DNA of 64,000 bases from Bufo bufo (lineage: Eukaryota > Chordata > Amphibia > Anura > Bufonidae). The DNA lies in NCBI RefSeq assembly GCF_905171765.1, contig NC_053392.1, positions 102,102,220-102,166,219 on the forward strand, read 5' to 3'. Below, one piece after another: positions 20,665-30,725 of this stretch (the stretch's first letter is position 1; each line of letters starts with the position of its first letter). Made by a program: the position numbers and the translations under genes. Under the pieces are notes generated by a model. The model saw only the letters and a list, made by a program, of their open reading frames with translations. It was not told the origin of the DNA and searched no databases.

Positions 20665-22395
20665 TAAACTTTACCTGTCTGACCCAGGAAGAAGTACAAC
20701 AGCAACTTAAAAAGATAAAAATAGACAAATCGCCAGGACTGGATGGCATACACCCCCATATCCTAAGGGAATTAAGTTATGCCATAGCCATACCCTTATT
20801 TCTGATATTTGCGGACTCTATACTGACAGGGAATGTCCCACAGGATTGGCGCATAGCAAATGTGGTGCCAATATTCAAAAAGGGTCCAAAAACAGAGCGT
20901 GGAAACGATAGGCCGGTAAGTTTAACATCTGTTGTGGGTAAACTGTTTGAAGGTTTTCTGAGAGATGCTATGTTAGAGCATCTTAACGGAAATAAGCAAA
21001 TAACACCATATCAGCATGGCTTCGTGAGGGATCGGTCATGTCAAACTAATTTAATCAGTTTCTATGAGGAGGTAAGTTCTAGACTTGACAGCGGCGAATC
21101 AATGGATGTCGTGTATCTGGACTTCTCCAAAGCATTTGACACTGTACCACATAAAAGGTTAGTATATAAAATGAGAATGCTCGGACTGGGAGAAAACGTC
21201 TGTATGTGGGTAAGTAACTGGCTGAGTGATAGAAAACAGAGGGTGGGTATTAACGGTACATACTCAGATTGGGTCACTGTCACTAGTGGGGTACCTCAGG
21301 GGTCGGTATTGGGCCCTATTCTCTTCAATATATTTATTAATGATCTTGTAGAAGGCTTGCATAGTAAAGTATACATTTTCGCAGATGACACTAAACTGTG
21401 TAAAGTAATTTACACTGATGAGGACAGTATACTACTACAGAGGGATCTGGATAGATTGGAGGCTTGGGCAGATAAGTGGCAGATGAGGTTTAACACTGAC
21501 AAATGTAAGGTTATTCACATGGGAAGGAATAATGCAAGTCACCTGTACATACTAAATGGTAAAGCACTCGGTAACACTGACATGGAAAAGGATTTAGGAA
21601 TTTTAATAAACAGCCAACTAAGCTGCAAAAACAAGTGTCAGGCAGCTGCTGCCAAGGCCAATAAGATAATGGGTTGCATCAAAAGGGGCATAGGTGCCCG
21701 TGATAAGAACATAGTCCTACCACTTTACAAATCACTGGTCAGACCACACATGGAGTACTGTGTACAGTTCTGGGCTCCTGTAAACAAGGCAGACATAGCA
21801 AAGCTGGAGAAGGTCCAGATGAGGGCAACTAAAGTAATAACTGGCATGGGGCAACTACAGTACCCTGAAAGATTATCAAAATTAGGGTTATTCACTTTAG
21901 AAAAAAGACGACTGAGGGGAGATCTGTATAAATATATCAGGGGTCAGTACAGAGATCTATCCCATCATCTATTTATCCCCAGGACTGTGACTGTGATGAC
22001 GGGACATCCTCTGCGTCTGGAGGAAAGAAGGTTTGTACACAAACATAGAAGAGGATTCTTTACGGTAAGAGCAGTGAGACTATGGAACTCTCTGCCTGAG
22101 GAGGTGGTGATGGTGAGTACAATAAAGGAATTCAAGAGGGGCCTGAATGTATTTCTGGAGTGTAATAATATTAAAGGCTATAGCTACTAGAGAGGGGTCG
22201 TTGATCCAGGGAGTTATTCTGATTGCCTGATTGGGGTTGGGAAGGAATTTTTTATTCCCCTAAAGTGGGGGAAATTGGCTTCCACCTCACTTTTTTTTTT
22301 TTTTTTTGCAATCCTCTGGATCAACTTGCAGGATAACAGGCCGAACTGGATGGACAAATGTCTTTTTTCGGCCTTATGTATTATGTTACTATGTT
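20665..22395 (+). mobile_element. CR1-like LINE, 5'-truncated
   Basis: The copy holds only the RT half of the second ORF plus a 3' tail with GGATGGACAAATGTCTTTTT and CTATGTTACTATGTTA. The endonuclease and first ORF are absent. It lies within the LTR-like repeat. The clade is judged from the RT motifs as CR1/L2-like. Confidence 0.85.
20682..22190 (+). CDS. CR1-like reverse transcriptase (partial ORF2)
   Basis: The product would copy LINE RNA into DNA at a nicked target. The frame is open from about 20,670 to the stop at 22,188-22,190 without interruption. The RT motifs in order are KIDKSPGLDGIHPHILRE (fingers), RPVSLTSVVGKLFE, motif A YLDFSKAFDTVPHKRL with its catalytic aspartate, motif B SGVPQGSVLGPILFNIFIND, and motif C FADDTKL with both catalytic aspartates. 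A C-terminal domain typical of CR1-type ORF2 follows (RPHMEYCVQFWAPVNKADI). No natural start codon is expected because the copy is truncated; the frame simply enters from the left edge. The intact 500-residue frame suggests recent insertion, but without the endonuclease it cannot move itself. Confidence 0.9.
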   Translation, partial: TQEEVQQQLKKIKIDKSPGLDGIHPHILRELSYAIAIPLFLIFADSILTGNVPQDWRIANVVPIFKKGPKTERGNDRPVSLTSVVGKLFEGFLRDAMLEHLNGNKQITPYQHGFVRDRSCQTNLISFYEEVSSRLDSGESMDVVYLDFSKAFDTVPHKRLVYKMRMLGLGENVCMWVSNWLSDRKQRVGINGTYSDWVTVTSGVPQGSVLGPILFNIFINDLVEGLHSKVYIFADDTKLCKVIYTDEDSILLQRDLDRLEAWADKWQMRFNTDKCKVIHMGRNNASHLYILNGKALGNTDMEKDLGILINSQLSCKNKCQAAAAKANKIMGCIKRGIGARDKNIVLPLYKSLVRPHMEYCVQFWAPVNKADIAKLEKVQMRATKVITGMGQLQYPERLSKLGLFTLEKRRLRGDLYKYIRGQYRDLSHHLFIPRTVTVMTGHPLRLEERRFVHKHRRGFFTVRAVRLWNSLPEEVVMVSTIKEFKRGLNVFLECNNIKGYSY

Positions 22396-22560
22396 AAGTC
22401 TGGACTCTACTTACTCCACCAACTACAACTCCTTTGTTGCTACGGAGCCAAACCCCAGGGTGCGACAGTATCCAAGTAGGATCACCATGACACAAACTAT
22501 TAGGGCCGCAACATACCACCCAGCATTCCTAAACTCTGGGACTCAATCAACATGGTTGGG
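22396..22560 (+). repeat. Probable continuation of the dispersed LTR-like repeat
   Basis: After the CR1-like tail, non-coding sequence beginning AAGTCTGGACTCTACTTACT is most simply read as the part displaced by the LINE insertion. I have no second copy in this window to confirm it. Confidence 0.35.
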
Positions 22561-23338
22561 GAGGGGGGTTTCAGCCCACTGCATTAGTGTTGTCATAAAA
22601 ATAACTGATCCATCTGTTATTTTTCAACAGAGAAAAAGTAATTCATCCCCTAATGGATCAATAAGTGCAAACTTATGCTAACTGAGCATAACCGATGCAA
22701 AAAATACAGGATCCATTCTTTTATTTTATTTTTATTTTTCTGACGGATCACAAGAACGAAAAGCTGTGATGTGAACTCAGCCCTAAAATATCAGAGCAAA
22801 AGGATGTTTATTGGGGAAAACTGTACAATTGTGAGGAGGCTCTAGTACCCTGTTGAGCCGCCTCGATACAAAATGAGATACAGTTGGGCAGACTAGATGA
22901 TGAGCAATTCATCGAAATGACCATCCTGATTCTTTCAGCCTAATGATGTGCCCATTCTCATAGTCTGTTAACTGGGCAAAATGCCTTAAAGTGCATCGTA
23001 GAGGTATGCAACAGTCAAGCAGTCAACGATCTCTCACCAAGACGTACATTACCCAAAAGTAGTCTCTGAAAGTCTTTTTATAGGTCAGCGAGGGAAGCAC
23101 TTTTATGCTTCAGGGAGCGGACACCCCTGAATAATGGAAACGGGACGGATCCATTATGCAGGCCATAGACTTCTATTATGAGGGAATAAATAACGGAATG
23201 CCTCTAAAGGCATTCCGTTATGCATTCCGTCATAGAATTGCGTTATGGTCCGTGGTAACGGAATCCATAACGCAATTCACTTTTTACCACCAAACGAAGC
23301 GTGAAAAATTTCAAAATATAAAATTCACTCATCTCTAG
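22560..23338. other. MITE debris, no gene
   Basis: A Harbinger-like right end (TGTGATGTGAACTCAGCCC then TAA) lies near 22,765-22,787. At 23,193-23,219 there is a near-perfect hairpin around ACGGAATGCC/GGCATTCCGT, and the stretch ends with TCACTCATCTCTAG, a terminus shared with other frog hAT-like repeats. No reading frame is convincing. Confidence 0.45.
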
Positions 23339-23339
23339 G

Positions 23340-24510
23340 GCAGATGTATACTTTTTCTTATTAATTTAAGTTTTACACAATAATAGCATTTTTTAAACAA
23401 AAAAAAAAGATGTTTTAGTGTCTCCATAGTCTGAGAGCCATAGCTTTTTTATTTTTTGACCGATTGTCTTAGGTAGGGTCTCATTTTTTTGGGGATGAGG
23501 TGACAGTTTGATTGGTACTATTTTGGGGGGAATATTCCCTTTTGATCGCTTGGTGTTAGGTGACAAAAAATGGCTTTTTTGGCTCTTTTTTTTTGGTGTC
23601 CACTTGAGGGGTTAGGTCATGGGATATTTTTATAGAGCTGGTTGTTACAGACGCGGAAATACCTAATATGTCTACTTTTTATTTATTTATTTCACTTTAA
23701 CACAATCATAGCAGTTTTAAAGCAATAAAAATAAAATTTTAGTGTTCTCCATTGTCTGAGAGTCATAGTTTTTTTTTTGACTGATTGTCTTATTTAGGAT
23801 CTCATTTTTTGCAGGGTGAAGTGACAGTTTGATTGGTACTGTTTTGCGGGGCATACGCCTTTTTGATCGCTTGGTGTTGCAATTTTTGTGATGTAAGGTG
23901 ACAAAAAATGGCTTTTTTTGGCACAGATAATTTTTTTTTTTTAGAGTGTTCAGCTGAGGGGTTAGGTCATGTGATATGTTTATAGAGCTCGTAGTTACGG
24001 ACACGGTGATACCTAATATGTATACTTATTTTCATTTATTTCACTTTAACACAATAATAGCATATTTGAAACAAAAAAATTATGTTTTAGTGTCTCCATG
24101 TTCTAAGAGCTATAATTTTTTTTCTTTTTTTTTTAGCGATTTTTTTTGTAGGGGCTCATTTTGTGCGGGATGAGGTGATGGTTTTATTGGTACCATTTTG
24201 TGGTACATACGCCTTTTTGATCACTTGGTGTTGCACTTTTTGTGATGTAAGGTGACAAAAATGGCTTTTTTTTACAGTTTTTTTTAAAATGGTGTTTATT
24301 GGAAAGGGTGTACCATGTGATATATTTATAAAGCCGGTCGTTACGGACACGGTGATACCTAATATGTGTGTTTTTTCCTTTTTTTTAATTATAAAATCAG
24401 GGGAAAGGGGCGCTTTTTCTTTTTTTACTTGAAACTTTTTTTTTTTATTAAAAACACATTTTTTTTTATTTTTTTTAAACTTTATTTCTGTCCCTCTCTG
24501 GGACTTTTGA
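23340..24510 (-). repeat. Tandem array, ~350-bp unit (inverted relative to the arrays at 34.5 and 54.9 kb)
   Basis: The block GTTACAGACGCGGAAATACCTAATATGT near 23,643 returns near 23,993 and 24,340 with about 350-bp spacing. The same unit in the opposite orientation forms arrays inside the TTAA elements at 34,500-35,420 and 54,900-55,760. This array is probably the remains of another such element. Short lysine-rich open frames are by-products of the T-rich repeat. Confidence 0.8.
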
Positions 24511-24519
24511 GTATAACAG

Positions 24520-24599
24520 GAAAAATGGAAAAATCCAGCTCCAGGATGATGAAAAAATCTTAGCTTTATTTGCGGTATTAAAAACTTCAAGATACAGGA
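24520..24599 (-). mobile_element. PLE-4, 3' terminal part (minus strand)
   Basis: On the minus strand this reads like a PLE 3' end, with GCAAATAAAGCTAAG and CATCATCCTGGAGCTGG. Its rightmost 12 bases CAAGATACAGGA (24,588-24,599) are repeated at 28,953-28,964, where the rest of the same minus-strand PLE continues. PLE-3 lies between. Confidence 0.65.
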
Positions 24600-24985
24600 T
24601 GTTAGGAGAATATGAGGACCATAACAGATATAGCGTACCAACCCAAAATAGATTTGAAACCTTGGCGCAGAATTCTTTTTTAGACCAAACCCCGCCTCAC
24701 CACCTACCCAGAATCAGACGCAGACGATCACAATCACCAGATCACGAAAAACAAACACCAATACCTTACAGACCACCATACAATCTGAGGCACAGAACTC
24801 CACCATTGGAACAGAAGAAATCGACATACCAGAGGACACATGCAGAGAAACAGGACTCACGCTCACACAATGTTCAAGACAATTATTTAACAGACAGTCA
24901 GAGACACTATCACAGGGAATATCCCATAAAATTAAGAAAACACGACGAGGTAAGAGGAAAACCAGAGCACAAGAGACACTATTAA
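24599..24985 (+). CDS. PLE-3 N-terminal reading frame (overlaps the main frame)
   Basis: This 128-residue frame starts with ATG at 24,599 and is rich in arginine, proline and histidine (RIRRRRSQSPDHEKQT). Its first part, NRYSVPTQNRFETLAQNSF, looks like the N-terminal tail of PLE proteins. It overlaps the main frame (open from 24,655) by about 330 bases in a different phase. The simplest reading is that the true N-terminus begins in this frame and one indel between about 24,750 and 24,830 shifted it from the rest; a real overlapping ORF or a frameshift signal is a less likely alternative. The ATG also spans the junction with the target duplication, so it may not be the native start. Confidence 0.45.
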   Translation: MLGEYEDHNRYSVPTQNRFETLAQNSFLDQTPPHHLPRIRRRRSQSPDHEKQTPIPYRPPYNLRHRTPPLEQKKSTYQRTHAEKQDSRSHNVQDNYLTDSQRHYHREYPIKLRKHDEVRGKPEHKRHY

Positions 24986-27261
24986 ATACAGACCAGAGTA
25001 ATATTGTTAATCTGAGTCAAATAATTCTCACACCTGCACAAATCACCTTATTAAATAAGGGATTAAAATTTGCCCCCACAAAAAAACTAAACAAATTTGA
25101 TACCTACATAGGTATTCAAAAATTTATCCGGAAATTGTGTTTGAAAAAATATTTTTTGAAGAATCCAATTAGCACAGACACGGAGAAGGTAGATCCCTTC
25201 ACACACACTCACTTAAAGATCAAATCAAAAAAGTTTCCGAGAGCAGAGATCAGTCCAGAGATATCTGCCTTTCAAAAAAACATTGAAATAGGTCTGAACA
25301 AGATCAAACCAAAAAGATCTGATAGGAACAATCTAACCAACGCCGAGATTAAGGCCATAAGAGAATTGCAGGAAGAACAGAACATTGTAATTCGCCCGGC
25401 CGATAAGGGGGGCGCTATTGTTATTTGGGGTAAAGACAAATATAATGAAGAATGCCTGTCTGAGCTGTCTGACCAATCCACTTATAAAAAAATAAAGAAG
25501 GATCCAACAAGCGAATTCAAGTTGGTTTTGACCAATTATTGTGATAAAGGTTTTCAACAAAACATTCTGACTGCACAGGAATATAATTACATTACGGGAA
25601 CATTAGGTAGACTTCCAATTTTCTACTGCCTGCCGAAGATCCATAAGGATATTGAAAACCCTCCGGGGCGCCCAATTATATCAGGGATAGGGTCCTTAAC
25701 AGCGAATCTATCGCAATATATCGACATCCTGCTGCAGCCATTGGTAAAAACTACCAAGTCCTATATCAAGGACACAACCCAAATTATTGGGATATTGGAG
25801 GGACTGGATGTCCAACCGGAGTGGATTATTAACACACTGGACATACAGTCCCTCTACACGATAATAGACCATACACAGGGGGTTTTGGCCCTAAAGGAAC
25901 AACTGAATTCCAATGGGACTATGCAGCGGGAACAGATAGATTTTATAATAGAGGGTGTGGATCATATCCTTCACCATAATTATTTTTTCTTCAACGATGA
26001 ATATTATTTACAGTTGAGGGGCACCGCCATGGGTACCAGGTTCGCCCCCAGCTACGCTAATTTATTTTTAGCCCAGTGGGAACATGAGTTTATAGACCCC
26101 AAGCTTGGGGGCGACCTGGTCCTATGGCGGCGCTACATCGACGATGTCGTTTTCATTTGGAGAAATGGTGAGGATGGACTACAACAGTTTATGCAAGACT
26201 TAAATAAGAATATATACAACTTACGTTTTACGGCAGACATGAACAAAGAAAAGGTAGACTTCCTAGACATACAAATAACAAAAAAAGACAATAAATACCT
26301 GTGTAACACTTATCACAAACCAACATCTAAAAATGGGTTTATTCTTTTCTCTAGCTGCCATTTGCCAAGATGGCTCACAAATGTCCCCCTCGGGCAGTTC
26401 CGCTGTATTAGACGTAACTGTACTGAAAATAAAAATTTTGAGGAAGAAGCCATAACAATGAATTTGCAGTTTAGAGAAAGGAATTACCCGGCTAAAATAC
26501 TTGAAGAAGCTTTGGGAAAGGTAAGACAGCTGAACAGAGAGTCCTTCTTTGAGACCAAATCCCCACAGAACTTTGATAAAAGTTCTGAGTTCAGAATAAT
26601 CCTGCCTTACAATGCTCAATCGAAACAAATCTCACAACTGATCAAACAACATTGGCACCATGTGCTATATGATAAAATAATTGGCCCTATTTTACCAGCT
26701 CAACCACTCATTACCTATACTAAAGCTCCTAACTTGGGTATACAAATAGCCCCCTCAATAAAGGACAAAAAGAAGAAAACAAACACATCAGTCTGGCTGA
26801 ATGCTAAAGGTTTCTTTAGATGTGGAACATGCATAGGATGTAGGAAAACTAAATTTCCCAAAAAAATGACAGAAATTTCCTCAACCCAAAATGCCTTCTC
26901 GATGACAGTGAAACAACCTCTGACATGCAATTCCTCCAGTGTGGTCTACCTAATCCAGTGCCCTTGTCCTAAACAGTATATTGGCCGCACTAAAAGACAG
27001 CTGAAAGTGAGAGTATCGGAACATCTCAACAATATCACAAAAGGATGCGAAAATAATCCACTATCTAAACACTTTAAAGAGACACATAACAAAAGCTGTA
27101 CAGGCCTGACATTTATGGCGCTGGAGAAGATAGACACACACTGGAGGGGGGGCAATCACATAGAGAAAATGTCGAGAGCGGAATCGAGACGTATTTACGA
27201 CTTTGGGAGCATGATGCCAAGGGGACTAAACTCAGAGCTTGAAATATTTGGCTTTTTATAA
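24655..27261 (+). CDS. PLE-3 reverse transcriptase with C-terminal GIY-YIG endonuclease
   Basis: The protein would nick target DNA with its nuclease and copy its RNA by reverse transcription. The frame is open from 24,655 to the stop after 27,258; no ATG opens it, and the conserved N-terminal block (LLNKGLKFAPT) lies upstream of the first TTG at 25,135, so a stop-to-stop extent is given. In order: IRPADKGGAIVIW (pre-RT), LPKIHKDIENPPGRPIISG, motif A TLDIQSLYT, motif B LRGTAMGTRFAPSYANLF, motif C RYIDDVVFIW with both catalytic aspartates, a cysteine cluster CGTCIGC, and the nuclease VVYLIQCPCPKQYIGRT with KVRVSEHLNNI. It ends MMPRGLNSELEIFGFL, the family's usual tail. All catalytic motifs look intact. 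I cannot decide between the Neptune and Poseidon groups. Confidence 0.92.
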
Positions 27262-28000
27262 GACGGAGGGTCGCCCGCCCGTAAGTCCACAGAGAGTCGC
27301 ATGTTTGGCTGTTTATCAGCACTGTGACTCTCTCTGGGCGACAGGCGTGCGCCCCCTAACTCTTCCCTGAACGTGTCGGATGTATCGCCATCCGACCCAA
27401 TTCGAGGTCATTTTTAAGCTGCTAAAATTGCCCTACAATTTTAAATATCAATGTTATTTTAATGCAACATGGGGTATAGTACATTTCGAAGTAAAAACAC
27501 AACAAATTTTCAAAAAACGCAACAAATGGCTCAAAAAATGCAACAAATGGTGAAAAAACGCAATCTTAAAAAAACGCACAATAACCGCAACCAAAAACCG
27601 CATGTATGAAAAGCAACAATATCGTATGACTTATGAACTTTGAACTATCTATGAATGTTATTCTGAGAAAATATGGTTTACAGCAGATTCAGGAGTAAAG
27701 AATGTAAACAAATATTAAAAAAAAAAAAAAAAAAACGCATGCAAAAAACACATGCAAAAAAACGCATGCATAAAAATATTTAGAAAATTAAGAAAATCAT
27801 ATCATTTATCAATCCTTGAATGATCATGGATGAATAAGATTGAAAAAGATTGAAAAATAAATATTGTAGGGGAAGACTTATATTGGGAGAATCCATACTC
27901 CTTCTTTTCCAGAATACCATTTTCCCATGATCCCTTTCTTTTCCCATGATCCTTTTCCACACAAGACCGTGAGGGATATAAAAACCCACCATTCACTTAT
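27262..28000 (+). other. PLE-3 3' non-coding region, A-rich with repeated AAAAAACGCA
   Basis: No gene is present. From about 27,510 to 27,780 the motif AAAAA(A)CGCA or CGCATGC recurs roughly ten times at irregular spacing. The stretch leads directly into the hammerhead. Confidence 0.7.
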
Positions 28001-28065
28001 AGGGGTGATGCCACTGAGGAAGGGGAGAGTGTCCCCGAAACGCGTCTGGCGAGAGTTTCACCCCT
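28001..28065 (+). ncRNA. Hammerhead ribozyme of PLE-3, complete core
   Basis: Stem I pairs AGGGGTGA (28,001-28,008) with TCACCCCT (28,058-28,065) and GCCA (28,010-28,013) with TGGC (28,047-28,050), with an internal loop between. The core CTGAGGA is at 28,014-28,020. Stem II is AGGGG...CCCC (28,021-28,036) closed by a short loop. GAAA follows at 28,037-28,040, and ACGCGT (28,040-28,045) is a self-complementary stand-in for stem III. Cleavage is expected after C28046 in GTC. Every required part is present. Short self-complementary stem III is known in PLE hammerheads and implies action as a dimer. Confidence 0.88.
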
Positions 28066-28952
28066 GAAGGATTTGAACCCAGAAATAACAGTGCACTGTT
28101 AAAAACCAGAGGATATCGAGGATTCAAACAAGACGCTCTATATTAACCTGCCTGCAACCAGCTGAAAGTCATCACTGGGGAATACTAAGCCGCTGACACA
28201 GCAAAGACCGGGACGCCGGCCTAAAGTCGGAAGCGACAATCACCCAGAAAAAAACAGCTGAATAAAAAGGCCAGGTAAGCCCACAAGTGTGGGTTATCGT
28301 TACAAACTTACATTTATAACGAAACAACAATATAGCGTTCATATGTGAATATTGCAATCGGGACTTTGTGTGGAATAACTTCTTTGAGGATCCTCTTGAA
28401 TAGAATTCTTGAGAAAAATACAAATATAAATGCATGCAGAAAATTCTTATGAAAAACTCCTATAACAACCTTGGAATGCATGGATTGCAGAAACTGTAGA
28501 TATACAGAGATAGGAATATAGTGCCTGCATAGGAAATCACTGTATGCGCTTTTCTGCATGTAGAGTCTCTCAGTGCGTTTTTCTTGCATATGAATATAAC
28601 CGGAGTTTGATGCAACCTCCTGGAATTCAAACAGTCCTTCTGAATATTTTGTGACTTGTATACATATGGACTGTAGTGACCTAGAGTGCGTTTTATTTGC
28701 AAGACAACACCCTGTTGTTAGGATCTGCAGTTAAGCATCTATTGTGTGTCATTGCAGACCCATCCACTATTGAGAACATCCAGGATACTTTGTCTGCAAT
28801 AAGTTGATTTGAATATTACAAAACTACTACCATTGTTTAATTTATTTTATGTATTTTATTGTATTTTATCATATTTTATCAAACGTAGTTATAATAAATT
28901 GTTTCAACTCCGTGGGGCTCCGCATGTTTTGAGTGTGCCAATCCTACATTGA
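28066..28952 (+). other. PLE-3 distal non-coding region
   Basis: No gene is seen. The sequence runs from the hammerhead to the end of the element and ends with CAACTCCGTGGGGCTCCGCA and an AT-rich stretch (28,840-28,905). Several short minus-strand frames here have no recognisable content. Confidence 0.6.
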
Positions 28953-29400
28953 CAAGATACAGGACAAGTTCAGTTACGCATTTCAGACCATGAACAAATA
29001 GCGGTCCTTCCTCATGACACATTGAACTTCTGAAAATCTGCACCTTATGAGCTGCTCACACAGCTGACCAAGCAATCAGCCGATCACATGATCATAGAAA
29101 ACAGCACACATGGTGCAATCAGATACATTTGACCAACTTAAATACAACAACAAATGGACATAACATAAAAGCGGATATTTTGATGAACACCCATAAACAG
29201 GTATACAATCATTGCAGATACATTAAAAACAATGGCAAGAAAAAACTCCCCTAATAGTGTAATATTAAATCATGTCTTTTGTTAAGATCAAAGGGTTGTC
29301 TCGAACCGAGCTGAAAAATCCAGTGAGCCTCACGATTTTAAAGTTTCCTCCTGTGGTCCCCCCCTCTAGCTGGAAAATAGTGAGAGCTGCTCTTTGCTTT
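28953..29400 (-). mobile_element. PLE-4, coding end and 3' region (minus strand)
   Basis: On the minus strand 29,345-29,265 encodes EAHWIFQLGSRQPFDLNKR, the C-terminal signature of a PLE protein. Non-coding sequence with a hammerhead motif follows, and the element continues across PLE-3 into 24,599-24,520. The upstream coding part is absent, so it is 5'-truncated. Confidence 0.7.
28968..29025 (-). ncRNA. Hammerhead motif of PLE-4
   Basis: On the minus strand the order is TCATGAGGA (core CTGANGA with C-to-A at one position), GGACC...GGTCT as stem II with a long loop, GAAA, then ATGCGTAAC. Stem II is clear; the core has a substitution and the ATGCGT block is only partly self-complementary. It resembles the PLE-3 motif but is decayed or variant. 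Confidence 0.5.
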
Positions 29401-29439
29401 TATGTGACTGTCAACTTTTGAGTGTCTGATCCCTTCTGC

Positions 29440-29870
29440 AATACATCTGTATTGTAATGCATTGCCTGTTAGTGTATTACACTGAGTCAAACACTAACAG
29501 GTTGCCTAGGAGACCAAGCCTGGGGCTGGATCTCCTCGACACCCGTAGAAGGCAAGTCTCGATGCCGTGTAAGGCATTGGGCAGCCTGTGCATGGCATCA
29601 GGCTGCCTTGTCACCCATCGGGTCCCCGCCACAGCAGCTTGGGGACCCGATGGGCTCCCTCACCCGCCGCAAACCCCTTCTATGCAGCGGTTAATCCGCC
29701 GGCATCTGCTTTTACAGCGATACCGGCGGATGCAGCAGGGACTTCCAGGCCCCTGCAGTGATCGGGCGCGCACCACTCTGGTGCCTGTCCGATCACCATG
29801 ATGCAATAGTACTTCAAAATGTGGCAAGCCACTTGCCGCCATGACGTACTATTACGTTTCATTAACCCTT
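29440..29870. repeat. Hairpin string, fragment of a TTAA-type element
   Basis: Consecutive inverted repeats are packed here: CCTGTTAGTG/CACTAACAGG (29,466-29,502), CATCGGGTCCCC/GGGGACCCGATG (29,618-29,652), ATCCGCCGG/CCGGCGGAT (29,694-29,730) and others. The design matches the 5' parts of the TTAA elements at 33,590 and 46,260. Its ends are not clear. Small frames inside are artefacts. Confidence 0.6.
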
Positions 29871-30149
29871 TCCACAGAGCCATGTAATTACAATGATAAT
29901 GAAAAGATATACAGTATATCACTACATATAAAATGGAGTTACACAGTAATAAACAGTATAAGTTAACCCAGGGGTGTTGCTAGGGTCTCAAAAGATCCGA
30001 GGCCCAAGCCCCAATGCATATTGACCAATTCTCGTGTTCAATCTCGTTGTCAAGCGTTTCCTGAAGTCTTCCACCCATCTTCAAGACATTATAAAAATGG
30101 CCAAGAAACTTTGCATGCACTTCAGTCACTCGTACACTGCCAAGCACAC

Positions 30150-30680
30150 CCTCCCTGAGCTACAGCGACAGAACGCCCCCCCCAACAAAGGGTAATATGC
30201 AACGTTTCCACCCATTGGAATTCCACCCTCCATATGTTGGACCGACTGTACGAACAAAGAAAGGCCATAAACATTTTCTTGATGATATAGGCGGACAGAG
30301 GTACTCCCCTGTGTAACTTCAATGTTAGCCAGTGGCAGCTCATGTGTGACACCTGCCGTTTGCTCGTGCCCTTTGAGGAGGCCACTTAATTTGTCAGTCT
30401 CCAGGACTACGGGATGAACAACGTCATTCCACTGATTCATATCCTGGAAAAGATGCTGGTAAATCTGGCTGGTCAGGGGACTGGAGACGTGACGCCTACA
30501 TCTCAAGGCCATATGAGCCCTGTGCGGTCTGAACTGGAGGAGGAGGACATTGGAGCACAAGCAATGTGTAGCGAAATGGGTGGTTTTTCTACACAGGTGA
30601 CAGGAGAGGAGGTGCAGGAGAGGCCAGAGGAGCTACAGGGCAATAAGGAAGATGAGGAAGAGGACCCAGACACACCGTAG
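30150..30680 (+). pseudogene. hAT transposase, upstream part
   Basis: hAT transposases are RNase-H-fold DDE enzymes with a C-terminal dimerisation domain. Here THWNSTLHMLDRLYEQRKAI (near 30,205-30,265) is a conserved hAT block, followed after frame breaks by NNVIPLIHILEKMLVNL (from 30,414) and an acidic tail to the stop at 30,680. Stops and shifts divide the frame. The sequence is then interrupted at 30,725 by the retrovirus; the matching continuation is at 40,591. Confidence 0.75.
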
Positions 30681-30725
30681 CAGTATGCAGTGCAGATGGA
30701 GGCAGGGAGTCCCTCCGAGACACTT

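Larger units (their letters stand above)
24600..28952 (+). mobile_element. PLE-3, near-complete Penelope-like element with hammerhead
   Basis: The element is bounded by a perfect 12-bp direct repeat CAAGATACAGGA at 24,588-24,599 and 28,953-28,964. Inside are an N-terminal coding region, a long uninterrupted RT/GIY-YIG frame to 27,261, a 700-bp A-rich 3' region, a hammerhead motif at 28,001-28,065 and about 890 bp of further non-coding sequence. It is the best-preserved retroelement in the window and sits in an older, oppositely oriented PLE. The 5' end is probably cut at the start of the N-terminal coding region. Confidence 0.85.

Noticed and set aside
23717..24641. Lysine-rich minus-strand frames up to 161 codons
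   Set aside because: They arise from poly-T runs in the ~350-bp array and recur with its period.
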